DNA of 36,349 nucleotides from an uncultured Mycoplasma sp. GTDB lineage: Bacteria > Bacillota_I > Bacilli_A > Mycoplasmatales > Mycoplasmoidaceae. Location: NCBI GenBank assembly GCA_949285105.1, contig CASDXH010000009.1, forward strand, positions 1 to 36,349, given 5' to 3'. Below the pieces are notes generated by a model, which saw only the letters and a list, made by a program, of their open reading frames with translations, was not told the DNA's origin and made no database searches. Below, one piece after another: positions 1 through 8,843 of this stretch (position 1 is the first letter of the stretch; each line of letters begins with the position of its first letter). The translations under genes and the position numbers were made by a program.

Positions 1-49
1 ACAAATCGAAATAATATAGTCATTCATTTTTGCTTAATTGTTTACTCAT
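1..49 (-). CDS. Start of a gene running off the left edge
   Basis: An ATG at 49 reading leftwards gives MSKQLSKNEWLYYFDL (TGA read as Trp) and stays open to the window edge. GGAG lies 9 nt upstream of the ATG, which is good Shine-Dalgarno spacing. That GGAG sits in the 3' arm of a hairpin which also looks like the rpsD terminator. Only 16 residues are visible, so no function can be given. The start is supported by the SD and by lying just downstream of rpsD on the same strand. Confidence 0.5.
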
Positions 50-50
50 T

Positions 51-80
51 AAAAAACACTCCTTTTTTCTGGAGTGTCCC
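51..80 (-). terminator. Hairpin plus T-run after rpsD
   Basis: Read on the minus strand, GGACACTCC and GGAGTG pair around an A-rich loop and are followed by TTTTTT, a typical rho-independent terminator for rpsD. The 3' arm GGAGTG also sits at SD distance from the ATG at 49, so the element may serve both as terminator and as a structured translation start for the next gene. Confidence 0.75.
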
Positions 81-123
81 ATTTTAATGTCCTAGTTTAG
101 CCATTAAACCTAATATTTTTTTC

Positions 124-732
124 CTAAGTAAGTCTATTGTATCATTCAACAACGTATGATTCATTAATTTCAGCTGGTAATTCGCTACGTTCTGGATATC
201 TTGTATATTTACCTTTTTTAGTTTTTAAATCAGAATCTACAAATTTAAATTGAGGGTTTTTTGCACCATCCTCAACAATTTGTAATTTACATGATTTTTC
301 ATGAATTGAAATTTCATCACCTAATTTACAAATAATTGAAGGGATATCAGCTCTTTTACCATTTAATAAAACATGACCATGGTTTACTAATTGTCTAGCT
401 GCTCTTCTTGTAGGAGCAAAACCCATTCTAAATACTAAATTATCTAATCTACTTTCTAATACTATAAAAAGATTTAATGTAAGAGCACCTTTCATGTGCT
501 TTGCAATTTTAAATGTTCTTCTGAATTGTCTGTCATTTAAACCATACAAGTACATCATTTTTTGTTTTTCTTGTAGCTGTTCACCATAACCAGATAATTT
601 AATTCTTCTATTACCATGTTGACCTGGTGCATATCTTCTTTTTTTACCACCAGAAAATTCATTTTCGTTTTCTAATAATGAAAAATTATAACGTCTAGAC
701 TTCTTAGTAATACTGCCTAAATATCTTGACAT
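124..732 (-). CDS. rpsD: 30S ribosomal protein S4
   Basis: Encodes a 202-residue S4, the primary 16S rRNA-binding protein that starts assembly of the 30S body. The N-terminus MSRYLGSITKKSRRYNFS, the RRYAPGQHG stretch and the S4 RNA-binding domain around residues 92-155 (SRLDNLVFRMGFAPTRRAAR, then NHGHVLLNG) are all typical. The TGA at 142-144 is Trp, so the protein continues as WYNRLT to a TAG at 124-126. This restores the usual VVEWYNR C-terminus. An AGGT SD lies upstream of the ATG at 732. A long 5' leader precedes it, suggesting feedback control by S4 as in Firmicutes (inference). Confidence 0.97.
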
Positions 733-878
733 ATATTACCTCATAAAATCTATACACAGAGTTAAGTGTTCTAAATTAAGAAATATAATATTGATATTTT
801 CAGTTATTCAGCAAAACTTACTCATAAAACATTTTGTTATTATATTTATTTAATAAATACACCTATGCTGACTGTGCC
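733..878 (-). promoter_or_regulatory. rpsD leader with nested stems, candidate S4 operator
   Basis: The leader from the predicted start near 878 to the rpsD ATG is about 146 nt. Its first transcribed segment GCACAGTCAGC can pair in nested fashion with two later segments: TCAGC with GCTGA (808-812) and GCACAG with CTGTGT (754-759, one G-U pair). The second pairing brings the transcript start close to the SD. A long structured leader before rpsD is the known arrangement for S4 autoregulation in Firmicutes. I cannot confirm the exact Rfam family by eye. Confidence 0.45.
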
Positions 879-883
879 TAATA

Positions 884-889
884 ATTATA
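884..889 (-). promoter_or_regulatory. -10 box of rpsD promoter
   Basis: A perfect TATAAT on the minus strand, preceded directly by TTG. A GG start is expected about 6 nt downstream at 878-877, where the structured leader begins. No convincing -35 box is seen at the usual distance. Confidence 0.6.
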
Positions 890-1080
890 CAATAAAAAAT
901 TATTATTTAATAAATTTCAAATATTTGCTTGCGAGTTCTGTGTCAGTTACAAGTGATTTTGTCACTAAATGACTTAATCAGTCCTAAGTTATTTTGTTCT
1001 CTAAACACTTAATGAATTAGAAGTTATTTGTTCAATATAAAAAACAATCTGTAAAAACTATTTAATAATAAATATAAGTT
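890..1080. other. Non-coding spacer between rpsD promoter and reductase terminator
   Basis: This stretch belongs to the 390-nt gap upstream of rpsD. I see no open frame with an SD, no tRNA cloverleaf and no repeat. It is AT-rich and may hold upstream promoter elements only. Confidence 0.5.
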
Positions 1081-1106
1081 AAAAAACTCCATGTAAACAT
1101 GGAGTT
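1081..1106 (-). terminator. Terminator after aldo/keto reductase
   Basis: On the minus strand AACTCCATG, loop TTTA and CATGGAGTT form a perfect 9-bp stem followed by TTTT. It lies 17 nt past the TAA of the reductase gene. Confidence 0.9.
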
Positions 1107-1122
1107 ATAAACTCTAATATTC

Positions 1123-1998
1123 TTATGTGTTATTTAGTTTGTATTTTGTTTTTCTAGTTTTGTATCAAGAATTACTTAATGATAAATTAGCATATGTATC
1201 ATTCTTAGCTGAAGTTGTAGGCTCATGAGTATTAACTCTTAATTGAATAAGTTCAACTTCCCTTTTAGTAAGTTTTATTTTCAAACTCTTTTTATTACTT
1301 ATAATTCTTTCACAATTAGAACTTTTAACTATTGGAATAACGTTAAAGTATTTACAGTAAGAAATTAAAACATCAACAACTGAACATTTATGTCTACGTG
1401 CAATAGCTTTTAAAGTTTTGTTTTCTAAATTTTCAGATAACAATCCAAGTGGTCTTCAACCTTGAATCGATGCTTCAATACTCTTGTTATAGTTTATTCT
1501 ATCCATTCTGCAATAAGTTGCTGAGTGTTCAATTTGATTAATTTCAGGATATACCCCAGTTTCATTAAAAAGGATCTCAATCATATCTCTATCAAAATTT
1601 GAAACACCTATATGATTAACTAAACCAAGTTCTTTAGCTTTTATCAACCCTATTCAAGCTTTAACATTATATTCCATGTTTGTATGAGGTCTATGTAGTA
1701 ATACAGAATCTATGCATTCAAGATTTAACTTTTTCATAGATTTTTTAACTTCAGCAACAATATTTTTATCGAATTTATCTACTCATATTTTTGTTTGTAT
1801 AAAAGGAATAGTCATATTATTTTTGATTGCATATTTTATAGCTTTTCCTATTATTTTTTCGTTCTTATAATAAGTAGCTGTATCTATAAAATCATATTTG
1901 TTTTTTATTGCACATATTATTGCATCAAAAAGTTCAGTTTCATCAGTCATTAAGTATGTACCAAAACCTATTTTTGAATTTAATATACTTTTATCCAT
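1123..1998 (-). CDS. Aldo/keto reductase (first copy)
   Basis: A 291-residue NAD(P)H-dependent reductase of the AKR (beta/alpha)8 family, predicted to be cytosolic. The catalytic tetrad is visible: Asp39 and Tyr44 in DTATYYKNE, Lys70 in IQTKIW and His102 in LLHRPH. GVSNF, the usual AKR motif, is also present. Four TGA codons are read as Trp. The last one, at 1165-1167, extends the protein with WYKTRKTKYKLNNT to a TAA at 1123. The GGAG SD upstream of the ATG at 1998 is strong. It is clearly paralogous to the reductase inside the mannitol operon (16280-17131), sharing the same ends and the NxWYKT tail. It stands alone here, divergent from the kinase-like gene. Substrate unknown. Confidence 0.93.
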
Positions 1999-2063
1999 AA
2001 AAATATCTCCAATTTATTTATAATAATTATTGTATATTTGTTTAACTTCATTTTTTAATTAAT

Positions 2064-2069
2064 TATAAT
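2064..2069 (+). promoter_or_regulatory. -10 box of the kinase-like gene
   Basis: TATAAT, 18 nt upstream of the ATG at 2088. The transcript would have a very short leader containing AGGTG as SD. Confidence 0.5.
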
Positions 2070-2087
2070 TTAAGTTATAGGTGCTGT

Positions 2088-3191
2088 ATGAGTATTAATT
2101 TTTCAAACTTAAGTAAGAAAATAGAATTTGTTCATTTCTCAAAAATTAGTCGTGGTAATGGAAAAGAGCTAAAATACATAGTCAAAGACAAAGATATGAA
2201 TAGATATCTATTCAAGATCAATTCAATTATTAAATTAAATAACAAGGTTAATGAATTTAGATTTGCAAAGAGAATTGAGCACTTACCATTTGAAAAAAGC
2301 GAAATAGTTGATTTATGTGTTTTTGATTCTAACAGATATATATGTTCAATATATAAATGAATTGATGGAAAAATTTTAGAAGATCAAATAAAAAATTACC
2401 CTATAAGCAAACAGTACTCATTAGGTTTTAAAGCTGGTAAAACTTTAAATTTAATTCATAATCTACCAATTAGGGATGAAGAACAAAAACAAGCAACACA
2501 GCTTCCTCTTAGGGAAATAATGGAATATTACCACCAAAACAAAAGATTTGAAAACGATAACCTTATAATTGATTTTATATTGAAAAATCATCCAAAAATA
2601 AAAAATGAAAAAATATGTTTCCTTCATGGACATTACTCAATTAAAAATTTCATAATTAGAAACAATGATGAACCATGTTTAATTGATTATAACCAATGTT
2701 ATTTTGGGGACTATGTACAAGACTTTTCTAAAAACGAAATCTATAACAGTTACTATAGTGAGCAATTTGCTCAAGGTCTAATTGAAGGATATTTTTATAA
2801 TAGAAAAATACCAGAATATTTCTGATTAAAATATGCATACTATACAGCATATAATTGTATTACCTTGTTTTTATGAGCATCAAAACAAGAAGTTATTTCT
2901 ACAAGAATTAAGGTAAAAGAGATGATTCAAAATGTTCTAAATCAATTTAACAACTTTGAATCAGTAGTACCAAACTGATACAAAAAGAATGTTCAAAATA
3001 AAGAAAGACAAAAATTCATTAATTCACCATACACTTTAGAGAAGATACTTGGCAATTCAAAAAAGGAAAATGAAAGTGATTATAAAACAAGATATTTTGA
3101 AGAATCATTTGATCAAGATAATCATGACCTATTAGATGAAAAGATGTTAGATTCGTTTAAAGAATTTCTTAAAAACGCAGCAAAAAAATAA
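2088..3191 (+). CDS. APH/choline-kinase-fold protein with HGH in place of HGD
   Basis: A 367-residue protein with the aminoglycoside phosphotransferase/choline kinase fold. Residues 1-90 resemble the N-lobe. FLHGHYSIKNFI (His180-Gly181-His182, Asn187) aligns with the catalytic loop HGDxxxxN, and LIDYNQCYFGDYVQDFS (Asp200) aligns with the metal-binding segment. The catalytic base Asp is His here (CAT rather than GAT), so activity is doubtful or uses another residue. The C-terminal 70 residues are charged and not recognisable. TGA is Trp at several places, and the frame runs to a TAA at 3189-3191. AGGTG precedes the ATG. The family phosphorylates choline, sugars or amines; the substrate here cannot be told. 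Confidence 0.8.
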
Positions 3192-3204
3192 AGCTGCTTT
3201 TTTT
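3171..3204 (+). terminator. Terminator of the kinase-like gene
   Basis: GCAGC (3177-3181) pairs with GCTGC (3193-3197), flanked by A-run and T-run. The hairpin overlaps the last codons and the TAA of the gene. Confidence 0.85.
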
Positions 3205-3230
3205 GTTTATTATTAAAAATATATGAAAAC

Positions 3231-3265
3231 AAAAAATGCATTCTGCAATATAAACAGAATACATT
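3231..3265 (-). terminator. Terminator of the acidic protein gene
   Basis: On the minus strand AATGTATTCTG and CAGAATGCATT form an 11-bp stem (one G-U pair) around a 9-nt loop, followed by T-residues. It faces the + strand terminator at 3171-3204, so the two genes converge. Confidence 0.85.
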
Positions 3266-3295
3266 AATTTTATATTTATTAATTATTGGTTAAGA

Positions 3296-4375
3296 TTATT
3301 TATTAGAACTTCTCATTTCTAATAATCTTTTATCAATTTTTCTTCTATAAGCAAACATCTTAGCTTTTTTATTTAACATCACTTTTCTTACTTGGTTGCC
3401 ATTTGATTCTGGAACTTTATAGAAAGAATAGTAGTTTCTTTGTCCATTATTTTTTTGTTCTTCATATTGTCTTAATGCAACCTTGTTCTTAAAGAACGAA
3501 TAAACTTGTTCTGGTTCTTTGTTTTCAACTGTGATTGGTTGAGCATCATCATTATAATCAACATAATCTGTTTGAGGATTTACAGGAGCTGTGTAATCAT
3601 TACTTACAGAGTTTTGACTTTGATAGTCTTGATAATCTGAAGATTGAGGAGCAGCAACATTTTCACCATCTAATAGTGCGTCATTTTCGATTTCTGCAAC
3701 ATTGTTAAAATTATCATCAATGTATAGCTCATCAGAACTTGGTTGTTCTATATTATTATCTGATGAAAGATTATTATTAACGCTATTTTTTAATGAATCA
3801 TCAAATATTTCTTCAATTTTATCTCAATCACCATTTCTATCTTCACTTGGAATAACAATTTTAACATCATCAATATTGTCAACTTCAGGATCTTTTTCCA
3901 CTGGATTGTAATCAACTAAAGTGATATTAATAGAATCGTCTTTTAAAGAAATTATTGAAGCTTGTGGAACACCAAGAGGAAGGTTTTGCTCATTTATTTC
4001 ATCAAACTCTTTATCGCTTGTTGAAGAAAACATTGAAGAGATGTTTTCAGCTTTTTCTTCTGTTATCTTGTGTTCATAATACTTGCTATACTCATATTCA
4101 CTTGGAATGATTCTTGTAATTTGATCATCTAGTATATTTGCATAACCTTTTGTATTAACTTCTTCTTGTAGTTTTTTTAGTTCTTCATAAGGCAAAGAAA
4201 CATCAACGACACACTTTTGTTCTCCTGTTGGTTTTCTTAGAACAATTAATCTTTGATAAGGTTTTAAGTCCTTTGGTGAAATATTATTATCAACTAGGAT
4301 ATAGTCGTGTCTCATTCAGTCATCATCAACAACCAAATTTTCTTCTTGTTTGATTTTTTTACTAAAGATTCCCAT
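3296..4375 (-). CDS. Acidic hypothetical protein, 359 aa
   Basis: I do not recognise this protein. It starts at an ATG at 4375 behind GAGG (MGIFSKKIKQEENLVVDDDW) and ends with a TAA at 3296; a shorter start at 4315 has no SD. Three zones are visible. Residues 20-100 form an ordered-looking domain (DYILVDNN, PYQRLIVLRKPTG, SLPYEELKKLQEE). Residues 110-280 are rich in Asp, Glu, Asn and Ser and probably disordered. The last 75 residues are basic (YSFFKNKVALRQYEE, NKKAKMFAYRRKIDKRLLEM). No signal peptide or membrane helix is seen, so it is probably cytoplasmic. The acidic middle with a basic tail recalls cytoskeletal or attachment-organelle proteins of mollicutes, but that is only a resemblance. 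Confidence 0.85.
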
Positions 4376-4418
4376 AAAAACCTCACTCAATATTACAAAA
4401 ATTCAATATAACATTTAA

Positions 4419-4427
4419 ATTATAACA
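4419..4427 (-). promoter_or_regulatory. Extended -10 promoter of the acidic protein gene
   Basis: TGTTATAAT on the minus strand, an extended -10 of TGnTATAAT form, 44 nt upstream of the ATG at 4375. Confidence 0.6.
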
Positions 4428-4493
4428 TTTTAGGAATGCATAAAAAAGTGGTATCAATTAAATTGTTTTCTGGTGCATTACATACAAAATTAA

Positions 4494-4516
4494 AAGAACC
4501 TTTTTAAAAGATTCTT
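4494..4516 (-). terminator. Weak terminator after small membrane protein
   Basis: AAGAATC pairs with GGTTCTT (one G-U) around a 9-nt loop, followed by TTAATTTT. It lies 15 nt past the TAA at 4531. The stem is AT-rich, so termination may be partial. Confidence 0.45.
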
Positions 4517-4530
4517 AAAAAATTTATAAA

Positions 4531-4893
4531 TTAGAATTTTTTATTTGATTTTTTATGTTTAATTCCATATCAAGTCATTAAACCAATTAATACAATTGAT
4601 AATATAAAGAAACTTACACCTGGAGCAAACATATCAATACTTGCTTTTGTTCACTCATTTGTGCTTGATACATTAGCATTATATGTTTTAAGAGTTTCAA
4701 AAAAATCCAGATTATTTGATTTTGCTCAAGTCATTAATTGTGAATAGACAACAAAGTTTTTATGACCAAGACCGATTAATACAGATCCTGTAATTAATAG
4801 AGCAATTATTAATATTGATGCAACAACAACAATAGCAATAAACTTTTTATCAATATTCATATTTCTATTTTTAAGATCTATTTTTTTCTTCAT
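4531..4893 (-). CDS. Small two-helix membrane protein, 120 aa
   Basis: Hypothetical protein starting MKKKIDLKNRNMNIDKK, then a hydrophobic helix (about residues 18-42, FIAIVVVASILIIALLITGS). A roughly 35-residue polar segment and a second helix (about 85-107, FFILSIVLIGLMTWYGI) follow, with a lysine-rich tail. Basic ends and a polar middle predict a hairpin with the loop outside. The TGA codons are Trp. AGGTTTAGTATG supplies the SD. It lies 85 nt downstream of the epimerase gene on the same strand and may be co-transcribed. Function unknown. Confidence 0.8.
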
Positions 4894-4978
4894 ACTAAAC
4901 CTATTGGATTAATTATTAATATTACTAAAAATTTTAACAAATTAATTTACATTTTTCTATTAATATTTATTAATGCTT

Positions 4979-5638
4979 TTACTTGTTCAATAAGGTATTA
5001 AGTTCACTAATTCTTTCTTTTCAATCATCACTTTTATAGAGTATACTTCCAATAACCATAAGGTTGCATTTTCTTTTTAAAATATTAAGATGATTTTCTC
5101 TTATTGATCCATCCACACAAAAAACAAAATTACTTCCATACATTTCTTTGAATTCATCAATCTTCTTGTAAACTCTTTCATCAAATAATTCTCCAGTTTT
5201 ACCAATGTTTACCACAGACATAAAATTTACAAATCCAATATCTTTTATAAAATCTTTAAGTTTTGATAAATCATCATTTAAATCCAAAGTTATTCCAACC
5301 ATTAAATTATGTTTTTTCACTTCAGTTACAAAATCTTTGTAATCGTCAACCATTCTTAAATGAGTATGAACAAAACAACTATTAATAATAGGTATTGTTT
5401 TAATTAAATTAATTGGGTTTGATGACATAATATGAAAATCAATTATTAAATCATTTATTTTTTTATTTATTAATACATTTGGATTTATGCCAAATGAATC
5501 TGTAGCAGTTGCGTCCATTAAGTCTATATGCAAGGCATTAATTCCACTATTAATTAAATTATTTAAACCTTCATCAAAATTAAAGTTTGGTAGAGCTTGC
5601 AAACTTGGTGATATGGTTTTTATTTCTTTTTTTCTCAT
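4979..5638 (-). CDS. Ribulose-phosphate 3-epimerase family protein
   Basis: A 219-residue TIM-barrel sugar-phosphate epimerase related to Rpe and AlsE. The metal and acid/base residues of the family are present: Ser10/Ser12 in ISPSL, His37 and Asp39 in LHIDLMD, His69 in DFHIMSS and Asp176 in CVDGSI. The central phosphate region reads MSVVNIGKTGE instead of the usual MTVEPGFGGQ, so this looks like an AlsE-type or otherwise specialised epimerase rather than the housekeeping Rpe. A terminal TGA is Trp (W-KERISELNTLLNK), giving a TAA end at 4979. Its start lies 19 nt inside the preceding gene, implying translational coupling. Downstream of a ula-type PTS it could convert the imported sugar phosphate to a pentose or ketohexose phosphate (inference). 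Confidence 0.82.
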
Positions 5639-6324
5639 ACTGTATCCTTTAAAGGTAAATTAACAAAAGGTAGTTTAATTCTTTTTTGAAAGTTATGTGA
5701 TGCTATTTTCTTTCTAATAGAATTTAAATCTTCATTGACAATTTTTTCAGTTTCATTTTCAATACTACTAATTAATTGAGATAAATTATTAGAGCATATA
5801 AAATGAATTGACTCATTTAGTGGGGAACAATAATGCTTAAATCCCTTATAACTACAAGGAACAATTATTTTTATTTCCTTATTATCAAGACTCTTCTTTA
5901 TGTTTTTTAGGTTTTTAAAAACAGAATCTATTTCAATTGGAAAGTTAAACTCTTTATTTTTTTTATCAATAACTTTTAAATCGTTATTAACTTTTCTAAT
6001 CCCTCTTCCTTTTTGAGATAACTCATATGTAATTAAAAATATATTTTTAGTTGTTATCAAAGCATTGTTTAAATAGAAAAAGCAGGTTTTATTTGTTTCA
6101 GTATCGCTATAAAAGATATCACTCATTAAAATGTATTTATCTTTGTCATTAAAGCTTTTACCAATATCTTTTTTTATAAGGTTAATTGTAAATAGTGTTT
6201 TATTGCAATTAACCCAATCATTCTTCTTTATTATTTTAGTTCAGATTAATGCTGCAATTAAAGCAACTGCCCCAATACAGATTAAAACAATAATTGTTAT
6301 TTCAATATTTTTATTTTCAAACAT
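5620..6324 (-). CDS. Membrane-anchored hypothetical protein, 234 aa
   Basis: The frame runs from an ATG at 6324 (AAGGTG SD) to a TAA at 5620. A shorter version starting at 6126 would lose the membrane anchor and has no SD. Residues 8-29 (IEITIIVLICIGAVALIAAL) form one transmembrane helix. The remaining 200 residues are soluble and Lys/Asn-rich, with no motif I recognise (for example IKIIVPCSYKGFKHYCSP). A TGA near the end is Trp. The 3' end overlaps the epimerase start by 19 nt, so the two proteins are probably made together. It follows the PTS operon with a terminator in between. Confidence 0.82.
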
Positions 6325-6336
6325 AAAACACCTTAT

Positions 6337-6369
6337 AAAAAATACTTTTCAAAAAATGAAAAGTATTTT
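6337..6369 (-). terminator. Terminator after ulaA
   Basis: On the minus strand AAAATACTTTTCA and TGAAAAGTATTTT form a 13-bp stem followed by TT-rich sequence, directly after the ulaA TAA at 6379 and 13 nt before the ATG of the next gene. It may allow partial read-through into the epimerase pair. Confidence 0.8.
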
Positions 6370-6378
6370 ACTAAATTA

Positions 6379-8058
6379 TTATTTACTTTTAGATTCTTGT
6401 GTTTCTTCTTTAGAATCTTTTTCTTCTGTTGCAACTTGATTTTCTTCTTTATTTTTTTCTTCTTCAGTTGAAGTTACAACTTCATTTAAAGTTGTGTTTA
6501 ATTTAACTTTTTTTCTATCAATACCTCATTTTGCAACACCATCAATAATTAAAGCAAGATAGATTAATACTGGTACAAGTACAACAAGAACTCTACCTAC
6601 AACTCCACCAGCTAAAGCTAATAAACCAGGAATCACACCTAACAAGAAGTCAGTATCTCCTCATGATAAATTGCTACCTGGAGTTCATCCAGCACCTATG
6701 AATACCCATGGAACAAATGTGATTATTAATCCATTTACAAATGCACCAATTGCACAACCTCAAATACCACCTTTAGAGTTTCCAAATACACCACTTGTAG
6801 CTCCTAAAAAGAAGTGAGGGATAACACCTGGGATAATTACAGGTAAGTTAGAAACTGAAGCAACACCAATACTTACAGCCATTCCAATAAACCCTGCAAC
6901 CAATGAACAAACAAAACCAATTAAAACTGCATTTGGTGCATAAGGGAAAACAATTGGACAATCTAGCGCTGCTTGAGAGTTTTTAATAAACTTAGTTGAA
7001 ATTCCTTTAAATGATGGAACAATTTCACCAATTATCATTCTTACCCCAAATAGTAAGATTTCGACACCCGCTGCAAAAGTAAATGCATCTAAGAACATTT
7101 GAATAACTCAGTTAGTGTTAGCATCCTTACTAAATAAAGATGTTAAAGTTGTTTTAATTGAAGCATCTGTTACATCTCTTAATTGTTTAATTCCAGCGTT
7201 GTACATAATACCTTCAGGGATATAGATTATTAAGAATATAACAAGCATTGTGATTGAAACAGAAATAAATGTATTTCTAAAAAATTGTAATCACTTTGGA
7301 AAATTAATTTTTTCTGTACTTTTAATGTTTTGGCCTTTTTTAATTTTATATACAGCTTCACCAATTCAACCAGCTGTAATATATGATAATGACCCAGTAT
7401 GTGCTAATGAAATATTGTTTTGACCCGTTATTTGTTGTACAAATCTTTTACAAGCAGCAGCTGACAATACCATATATGTAGCCATTAAGAATGCCGATGA
7501 AAATAAAGCTATCACATAATCACCAGGATTATTTAAATTTAAAAAACCTTGGTTATTTGAATAAACCATAACAGCTGAAAGCATTATTGACATATAAAAT
7601 AAAACATGACCACTTAAGAATACATATTTAAATCTTGAAAAACCAGATAAGATCAAGTTTAAAACAATTGCTAATACCATGACAATACTTCCAAGTTGAG
7701 CAGCATCTTTAGCTATTGTAAAGAATGATGCTGCAAAAGCATCGTTATTTGGTATGGTTCCAGATACTTTAAATAAATCTTGGAATAATGCTTGAAAGTT
7801 ATTCAACGGCGTTTGAATAACAGTAGCGCCTGCACTTAAAATTAAAAACCCTGCAATTGTTTTAAAAAATGTTGTGACAACTTCTGTAAACTTTTTTCTC
7901 AACAAAACAGAACCTAACAGCGAAAAAATACCTACAAGAATTGCTGGTGTTCCAAAGAAACTTTTAAAAAGTCCTAGAAAGAAATCTCCAGCAGATATTT
8001 GTGCTGTAACATTAGTTACAGTTTCTGTTGCATTTAAAATAATATTTGCAAAATCCAT
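6379..8058 (-). CDS. ulaA: PTS ascorbate-type EIIC (UlaA family)
   Basis: A 559-residue integral membrane permease of the ascorbate/galactitol PTS superfamily, with about ten hydrophobic segments. Family signatures include GIFSLLGSVLLRKKF near residue 45, TGSLSYITAGWIGE around 225-238, and GVIPHFFLGATSGVFGNSKGG in the second half. The C-terminal ~40 residues are a Glu/Lys-rich cytoplasmic tail not usual for UlaA. TGA is Trp at several sites. AAGGTAGAATG gives an SD that overlaps the end of ulaB, so translation is coupled. It imports L-ascorbate or a related compound with phosphate relayed from UlaC and UlaB; substrate is inferred from family only. Confidence 0.92.
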
Positions 8059-8059
8059 T

Positions 8060-8338
8060 CTACCTTACAACCTTAGAAATTTTTTCTTTTAACTCGTTTG
8101 TATCCATTATGTTAACTAATACAATTTTTTCTGTACCGTTTGCAACCATAACACTTGGTGCAATATCTTCACCACAAATTACAATATCAAAATTATTTGG
8201 TGAGTAAGTATTTAAGTTTTCATGACTAACTTCAAATTCATTAGCCACACCCAATTCTTCTAAAGCTTGTTTAACATTAAGTTCAACAATTAAAGATGAT
8301 CCCAATCCTTGACCACAAACTGTAACAATCTTTTTCAT
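8060..8338 (-). CDS. ulaB: PTS ascorbate-type EIIB
   Basis: A 92-residue cytosolic phosphocarrier. The phosphocysteine loop is Cys8 in VTVCGQGLGSS, as in UlaB/SgaB. A second conserved stretch is DIVICGEDIAP. Length is normal. The gene sits between EIIA (4-nt gap) and EIIC (1-nt gap) with GGAG in front of the ATG. It receives phosphate from UlaC and passes it to the sugar bound by UlaA. Confidence 0.95.
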   Translation of the reverse strand: MKKIVTVCGQGLGSSLIVELNVKQALEELGVANEFEVSHENLNTYSPNNFDIVICGEDIAPSVMVANGTEKIVLVNIMDTNELKEKISKVVR

Positions 8339-8342
8339 TTTC

Positions 8343-8783
8343 TTAATCTCCTAATATAGTTTTTATTTCATTTATAGATTTAACTTTACATAACTTATCA
8401 ACAATTTCTTGATTACCAAATACCTTAGCAAATCAAACAATAAGATCCATATGACTTGTAGCATCAGGGGCTGATAATGTAACTAGCACTTGCACATCAT
8501 GTTTTTTGTCTTTGGAAAAACTTATTGGTTTATCAAAGACTATTAAAGACATAGATGGTTCTAGACAATAGTTACCTGGAGCAGCATGAGCTAATGCTAA
8601 CATTGGAGAAACTATAAAATATGGACCATTTTTATCCATTGATTCAAGAATCGCATCTTTTAGATTTATAGTAGCCTTTTTATTTTTTTCTAAAAGTTTG
8701 ACACCTAATTCAATAGCACTCTTGTAATCTAAATTGTTTGCATTAATAAAATCCATTTCTACAAACTTATTCATTTCATTCAT
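8343..8783 (-). CDS. ulaC: PTS ascorbate-type EIIA
   Basis: A 146-residue EIIA of the fructose/mannitol/ascorbate fold. The phosphohistidine is His66 in ALAHAAPG, and the following SLIVFDKPISF and VLVTLSAPDATSHMD segments are typical. The TGA at 8433-8435 is Trp, so the gene continues with FAKVFGNQEIVDKLC to a TAA at 8343. GGAG lies before the ATG at 8783. It is first in the ulaC-ulaB-ulaA operon and takes phosphate from HPr. Confidence 0.95.
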
Positions 8784-8801
8784 TTTTATCTCCTGAAATT
8801 T

Positions 8802-8814
8802 ATTATAACTTATA
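8802..8814 (-). promoter_or_regulatory. ulaC promoter with palindromic TATAACTTATA
   Basis: The -10 hexamer TATAAT (8802-8807) overlaps the palindrome TATAACTTATA (8804-8814). The same 11-mer lies in the mtl promoter at 18640-18650. The overlap would suit a repressor, but such AT-rich words can recur by chance. Confidence 0.45.
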
Positions 8815-8843
8815 TATATAGGTTTTCATAACAAAAACACAAT

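Noticed and set aside
890-1080. Possible tRNA or small gene in the long gap before rpsD
   Set aside because: No TΨC-like GGTTCRA box, no cloverleaf arms and no SD-backed frame found on either strand.
6131-6439. A + strand hydrophobic frame between the epimerase region and ulaA
   Set aside because: It is the reverse complement of the membrane-anchored protein's N-terminus and the ulaA tail, and crosses a minus-strand terminator.
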